Shown: in pieces, positions 8,686-13,500 of the stretch
How positions within the stretch are numbered: position 1 is the first letter of the stretch
Layout of the letters: each line of letters starts with the position of its first letter
Origin: Glandiceps talaboti
Taxonomy: Eukaryota > Hemichordata > Enteropneusta > Spengelidae
Length of the DNA: 13,500 nt
Direction: 5' to 3'
Assembly (NCBI RefSeq): GCF_964340395.1
Contig: NC_135552.1
Span: 24,531,181 to 24,544,680 of the forward strand
The notes under the pieces: model-generated
Told to the model about the DNA's origin: nothing
What the model saw: the letters and a program-made list of their open reading frames with translations, nothing else
Databases searched by the model: none
Translations under genes and position numbers: made by a program

Positions 8686-8724
8686 CAATTAGAAACTAGA
8701 TAATGGATTATCAGTTTCTAATTG
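8686..8724. repeat. Near-perfect 39-nt palindrome (18-bp hairpin)
   Basis: The outer arms CAATTAGAAACT (8686-8697) and AGTTTCTAATTG (8713-8724) are perfect reverse complements. The inner arms GATAAT (8699-8704) and ATTATC (8707-8712) are also perfect. Only one unpaired A (8698) and a central GG separate them. The structure sits directly between the ATC and AG microsatellites. It could extrude as a cruciform or fold as a hairpin. There is no sign of an adjacent coding sequence. Confidence 0.9.
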
Positions 8725-8726
8725 AG

Positions 8727-8866
<140 letters not shown>

Positions 8867-9110
8867 AGAAATAAACGTACGATTGAAAAAATAAGTAAAC
8901 CAAATCAAATTATGTGCTCAAAGAATACTACTCGAAGGCAAATACGAAATGCCGGACACATTTGTAACAAACAATTAAGTATGCACATCTGCAAAAACAT
9001 TATTTTACAATGCTTACGGACACCCACGACCCTCGTACAGTCAGCCGTACACAGACTCTTACACTTACCCTTACTCCCGGCCCTTAGTGCATTCCACTCC
9101 CGCCACAATA

Positions 9111-9216
9111 CACACACACATACGCAGACGCACATACATACACATACATACATACATACATACATACATACATACATACATACATACATACATACATACA
9201 TACATACATACATACA
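9111..9216 (-). repeat. Compound microsatellite (CA)n - (CATA)n, opposite in polarity to the ATGT arrays
   Basis: On + the tract reads CA repeats, then TACGCAGACGCACATA, then CATA repeats to about 9216. Its reverse complement is therefore ATGT repeats followed by GCGT and GT repeats, the same order as at 1286-1433. It lacks a clear GGTA end. Frames through it on both strands are artefacts. Confidence 0.95.
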
Positions 9217-9954
9217 CTGTCTGCCACCTTCCTACCATATCTTTAATGTAATACTGAAATAATTCATTACACATCAAGAACCATTCTATTTTCCTCTGAA
9301 TTCAAAATTACATCCCGTGGTTTAGTACGAATTCTATTCCCTCTTACAGATTCTTATACGTATACCATGACATAAAAATGGTACACGACTTACATCGAAA
9401 TTAGTGTTAAGAATGCCAGCATCTTGTAGTTGCCAACCCCGACACAATAAACCATAATCAGATTCGGTTTCAGAATGGGACATGATGAGGATTCTAATCA
9501 GGATCCATTCTTCCTTATACAATTTATCAGCTGGGTTCTAACATATTCTGTTAGCTTCACTGCTTCAGGAAATGAGAATATCGCTATTTTATGCCTCTAA
9601 TGACAGGGACACTCAGATATCCTGCTTAGCTAATTTATTCTTTTAATTCTAAATCTACATCCAATTTATTAGTCTAGTGTTGTATTTCCTGTCTATTAAT
9701 GTACGTAAAGTCGGACTGAGCCTGTATCACATCGTACAAATATCCAGTGTGGGAAGTTAGCGGGAGACGGATAGAAAGCGACAGATTTTCTTTAATATTT
9801 CACTTTTTTTGTATGATATATATGTAGAACAGTTAATAAAACATGCTATTGGCACGCTGCCATAGCGCATTTATAATATTGTATAAATGCCATAAGGAAG
9901 TTTCACCCACAACTTTAGAATTACGTTACATAATTTATTTATTCATTTACTATT
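9217..9954. other. AT-rich interval, no gene seen
   Basis: Only a short minus-strand frame (9334-9522) is present, without recognisable features. No repeat array or RNA gene was found. Confidence 0.45.
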
Positions 9955-10082
9955 TTGACGACATTTGAAAGCGCGCCAAACTGTTATCGTTTATTTTGCA
10001 ACTCGCATGATTCAATGAAATGTATTTCTACAAAGAATTTCGTCATATTTTATCCCGACACATATTTGACGACATTTGAAAG
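9955..10082 (+). repeat. Pair of 17-bp direct repeats (TTGACGACATTTGAAAG)
   Basis: TTGACGACATTTGAAAG occurs at 9955-9971 and 10066-10082, 111 bp apart, and the similarity extends a few bases on each side (TATTT before; CGCG or AGCGGC after). The sequence between the copies is not clearly repetitive, so this may be the remnant of a tandem duplication or a pair of insertion-related sites. Confidence 0.55.
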
Positions 10083-11786
10083 AGCGGCAATAGCCAATAA
10101 TTTGGTATGTATTGAATATTTAAATCTGTAGATTTCAAGCGAAAATAAAACAAATGAATGTCAGGTTTATTGAAGATTGTTCACAACTAACCCGTGAGAA
10201 ATAAATACTAAATTATGTGAGTTTTAATACTGATAGCAAAGAGATATTCATCACAAATCATTGCCGGAAATCATTGGAGTAAAGTGGCGACAACCGCAAG
10301 AACTATCACTCAAATACCAGGGAACAGCTGTCATGAATGCGCAAATATGAAGAATATACAACAGCTGATCGCAACGACGGCTTATCGTATACAAGTTGAA
10401 CTATCTATGTAAACATGCAATAAATATATATATTTATTTATTTGAAAAAGGGTGATTTACACATGATTCAATAATAATGATTGCAAAGGGTGAGACAAAC
10501 CAGTTTATGATGTATGCTATTGTAAAATGATCGTCAGAAAGGTTATCTGCCACGAGATATGTTTTAATTTAGAATATTTCTTTAGTTATATGGTTTATTA
10601 ATGAACCCATTAATACATTTGTTTGTATGGTAAAAATCTACTGGTAGCAAATCTTAGACCTCCTAGTCTGGGAGTGATCAAATATCTAAGGATATGGCTA
10701 GTTTTCACATATAGTGTTACAGGTATGTAGTCAAACGTGAGATTGAACTTGTTGTCTGCATATGCAAATTTGTAAAGCACGCCTTATACCATATCATATG
10801 CATGTTGACTAGTGCCTTGAAGAGGGCATAAAACCTTGCTAGAAATTTACTTTCTCTACAACCAACCTGACGTAAATCCCGACGTCATCGATGTATCTAA
10901 AATTATGTCGTCGCACCATTCATCATTTAGTTTGCCTAAGTTTGTTATATAGATCTCTCAGTTACCAGTACTGATGTTAAATGTTTCAGTAAGTAGTGTA
11001 GCATATAGCGACCCACCAGGGTCTATGTGTAGCATAACTAATAATTCTTCATGTGGTACATATAAATAAATCATTAAGAAAATTCTGGGCTGTGCACCTT
11101 TAACTAGCACGAAATGTCTTACTTATACATTGCATGCATTCATCTAAAATGCTGTAACACGACGGAAGAGATCAATGGCTATTATATGTAACCGCTACAG
11201 TCTTCAGAGAGCTTTGATGCTTTACCAAGTTTAACACGCTATTGTGTGTTTTGTATAACAACGACCTTGAAACGCAATATAGATAGCTCCAGAGAGCTTG
11301 CCAAGGGCAATTCATTACTCCACCTCCCTTTATTTCTCTTCATTTTTTTTTCAATTACTTGGAATTGGTCTGTCGGACAACAAAAGATGAAAGTGGTGTA
11401 TACGTCTACGTTGCATCTTCTCCTGGGTATTACTATTTAGATCTGTAAATTTGGCGGCTTTGGTAAAAAGATTTTGTTGCCTTGGAGATTCGAGTGCTAC
11501 TAAGATCTCGATTTTCTCTTATTGTTGGTCATGGAATCGACGTTCGTGTCAAATTGTAATAGCAAGTCGATGCGACTGAAGCTCGGGCGAATATCATGTC
11601 ATGTACAATATTAATTATGTCATGGCTTCCATGTGTTCAAGTTGACTCATTTGGTGGTTCAGGATTCGTTATGTTTGCTGAGCAACTGAGTGAGTGACAA
11701 AGAAGTGTTAACAATACATACACAAATGCAAAGTTGGTAAACCCAATAGCAAATCAGAACAAGTTATAAATGCTTGTATTTTATAG
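10083..11786. other. Long AT-rich interval, no gene seen
   Basis: The only symmetry noted is a 20-bp perfect palindrome of AATAAATATA followed by its complement at 10419-10438, which is low complexity. A short TTG-started frame (11246-11440) is not convincing. Octamer-like, CRE-like and similar words occur singly and are not called. Confidence 0.45.
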
Positions 11787-12055
11787 GTATTCGCAGTGAA
11801 AAAAATTATGTCTGTCTCCCAACAGGAAGGCTGGCACATTTCAACGTTGAAGACAGTAGTACCTTGGCAAAGGTTCTCCAAAACGTCGATATCCAGGACT
11901 ATAACTTGCATTTCATTTTTTGGTTCGGCTTTAATGAGTCTCTTAAGGTAGCTCTTCCTCTATTTCGATTTTCCGAAGGTGTTGGAAGAGGGAAATGTCG
12001 ATACTGCAAATTGTCTTATAATGAGCATCTCAACATAGCTTCTACGACACTTTAG
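11774..12055 (+). other. Uncharacterised open frame with a possible internal exon at 11787-11948 (weak)
   Basis: The frame from 11774 to the TAG at 12053-12055 has no internal ATG start near its beginning; it opens with TTG. If coding, it would more naturally be an internal exon. TTTTATAG ends at 11786 (acceptor-like), and AAG followed by GTAGCT at 11949 is donor-like, giving a 162-base exon that keeps frame. The residues (for example VEDSSTLAKVLQNVDIQDYN) look like ordinary soluble protein and have no repeat composition. No family is recognised. The opposite strand is also open for 67 codons (11708-11911), which weakens the argument. Confidence 0.15.
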
Positions 12056-12515
12056 TGACGTGAGCAGAGGAACCAGGATACAGTGAATATCTGAAATTTT
12101 GTAGTCCCTGTGCGAGTGACGTAGAAATCGTGACCTTTGCCCCGATATCTACCTTGATACCAAACGATGCTACATGCATGATTAGAGTTAATGGTGAATT
12201 GCTCGTACAAATGACGATCGATCTTTTTCAAATTTGATTGCCTATCGTCATTGATCGTTGTAAAACGACAGATTTCAAAGCCAAACCAAGCGTAAATTCA
12301 AATAAAACCTCTGCTCTTTTTGATTATCTCGAAAAGATCAAGTAGTCAACGAGTGCAGGTGAAATTATACAGTACATTGCAACGTATCTATGTCACTTTG
12401 ACTTGCATCGTCTCAACATTTTGACTGGAATGACTGCCAATTTGAATATTAATGTATGTCAATCTCAGGAATAAATTATTTTGCGTAACAAGAAGTTCAA
12501 CTATACTATTGTCTT

Positions 12516-12516
<1 letters not shown>
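11949..12516. other. AT-rich interval, no gene seen
   Basis: It contains a 9-bp inverted repeat (AATGACGAT at 12210-12218 with ATCGTCATT at 12244-12252) and AATAAA words near 12301 and 12471. Without a recognisable gene upstream these are not called as polyadenylation sites. Confidence 0.4.
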
Positions 12517-12556
<40 letters not shown>

Positions 12557-12757
12557 CGTCGTCGTCGTCGTCGGTCTGTTTGTTTGTTTGTTTGTTTGTT
12601 GGTGGTGGTTGGTTAGTTGTTGTTGTTGTTGTCGTCTTCGTCTGCTTTTTCTTCGTCGTCGTCGTTGTCGTCGTCGTCGTCGTCGGTCTGTTTGTTTGTT
12701 TGTTTGTTTGTTGGTGGTGGTTGGTTAGTTGTTGTTGTTGTTGTTGTTGTTGTCATC
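12517..12757 (+). repeat. Compound TTG / GTC / TTTG / GGT microsatellite with an internal 77-bp duplication
   Basis: TTG repeats (12517-12554) are followed by a unit made of GTC repeats, GGTC, TTTG repeats, GGTGGTGGTTGGTTAG and TTG repeats. This unit occurs twice: 12555-12631 is identical to 12667-12743 over 77 bases, an offset of exactly 112. Between the copies lie imperfect GTCTTC and CTTCGTC repeats. The lack of differences suggests a recent tandem duplication. The Leu/Val/Cys/Phe-rich frame across this region (from a TTG at 12481) is an artefact. Confidence 0.93.
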
Positions 12758-13500
12758 GTCGACATGTTGCATGTGACTCGGAAATAACATTTCCTAACGT
12801 TTGTTGCTACTTTATTCTTAAAAAGTCAAACCCATTCTAAGTTTAAATCAATAACAACCATGGGTCAAATTTTAACGTAGAGGTCAAACTGTAGACAATT
12901 TAGAATCCAATATGGCCGCCAAATACTATAGAAAACAGAACAGAGTGGGATTCTCAAATTCACTTATTATTGATTTCATTATTAAGGACCCAGAACAAGC
13001 TTTCATATGCAGCGTTTGGAGAGACTTTGATTGTCAGGGAAAGTGGCACATGTGTTGTCTCTCATTTCTTCATTAAAAACAAAACAAGTAAAATATCAAC
13101 TTTACACATTCGCTGCGGCGCAATTTTTATATTGAAATGTCATGTGGGATATGCACGTGGTGTGTAGCAAACCAGGTGCGAGACAAAAATAGACAAATTG
13201 ACAGTTTCACGTGGCAGATAATAGAGGTCTTTTGATCTAAGAAATCAGTCACGCTTCCTCCACGCGTATAAAGCAACGATTGGGTCATATTATCAGCTGG
13301 GAGTAATCTCCCACAAGTAAGCACCCTGGGAAAATTTACAAAGATGACTTTTAGTCATTCTAAAAAAAACGAATTTACCAGTCTTTATTGAAGCAACACA
13401 GGACAGAGATTCAGAACTGCCTTTAATATTTATACCCAAGGAACAGCATTTTTACATCAATGTGTATACGTTGCTGCTTGGATGACCAATTTGAAGACCG
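12758..13500. other. AT-rich interval to the window end, no gene seen
   Basis: Two overlapping short frames on opposite strands (12970-13167 on +, starting at TTG; 13127-13324 on -) show no recognisable domain. No repeat array or RNA gene is visible. Confidence 0.4.

Noticed and set aside
12481-12840. 119-codon frame rich in Leu, Ser, Val, Cys and Phe that looks like a membrane protein
   Set aside because: Its hydrophobicity comes entirely from the TTG, GTC and TTTG repeats, and it starts at TTG.

Overview
This is AT-rich eukaryotic DNA, almost certainly from an animal and most plausibly an invertebrate. The evidence is the absence of dense open reading frames, the many long uninterrupted microsatellites (ATGT, GT, GGTA, AT, CAC, ATC, AG, CATA, TTG, GTC, TTTG) and the lack of any operon-like layout. 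Base composition is roughly 35-38% GC, judged by eye. The compound ATGT/GT/GGTA arrays resemble those of several marine invertebrate genomes, but nothing in the window fixes the phylum or species.

No protein-coding gene, tRNA, rRNA or recognisable transposase, reverse transcriptase or other mobile-element protein could be identified. The open frames are short. Most either run through simple repeats (poly-Met, poly-Val, Tyr-Ile, Leu-Ser, Met-Tyr-Val-Cys frames) or look like chance. Three non-repetitive frames are recorded as weak candidates: 829-1130 on + (ends at a good splice donor), 7226-7642 on - (the longest, 138 codons) and 11787-11948 on + (bounded by a possible acceptor and donor). None has a recognised domain.

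Layout. The left edge (1-121) carries a diverged tandem repeat of about 43 bp. It reappears in inverted orientation at 6478-6590, so about 6.6 kb is bracketed by inverted copies. Inside that interval lie a compound ATGT/GT/GCGT/GGTA array (1286-1515), an (AT)41 tract (4015-4097), a diverged 170-180 bp direct duplication (4858-5029 and 6025-6206) whose ends carry TTTCCCGCC motifs, and a short hairpin (5898-5945). The right half holds a dense block of simple repeats (8176-9216). It includes a near-perfect 39-nt palindrome at 8686-8724 between an ATC array and an (AG)65 array, and a CATA array whose polarity is opposite to the ATGT array at the block's left side. At 12517-12757 a TTG/GTC/TTTG/GGT compound repeat contains a 77-bp segment duplicated without change at an offset of 112 bp.

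The window reads as intergenic or intronic DNA shaped by replication slippage and old repeat insertions. I did not find a convincing new functional system. The observations most worth following are the inverted bracket (1-121 / 6478-6590), the direct duplication (4858 / 6025), the hairpin at 8686-8724 and the recurring ATGT-to-GGTA module.
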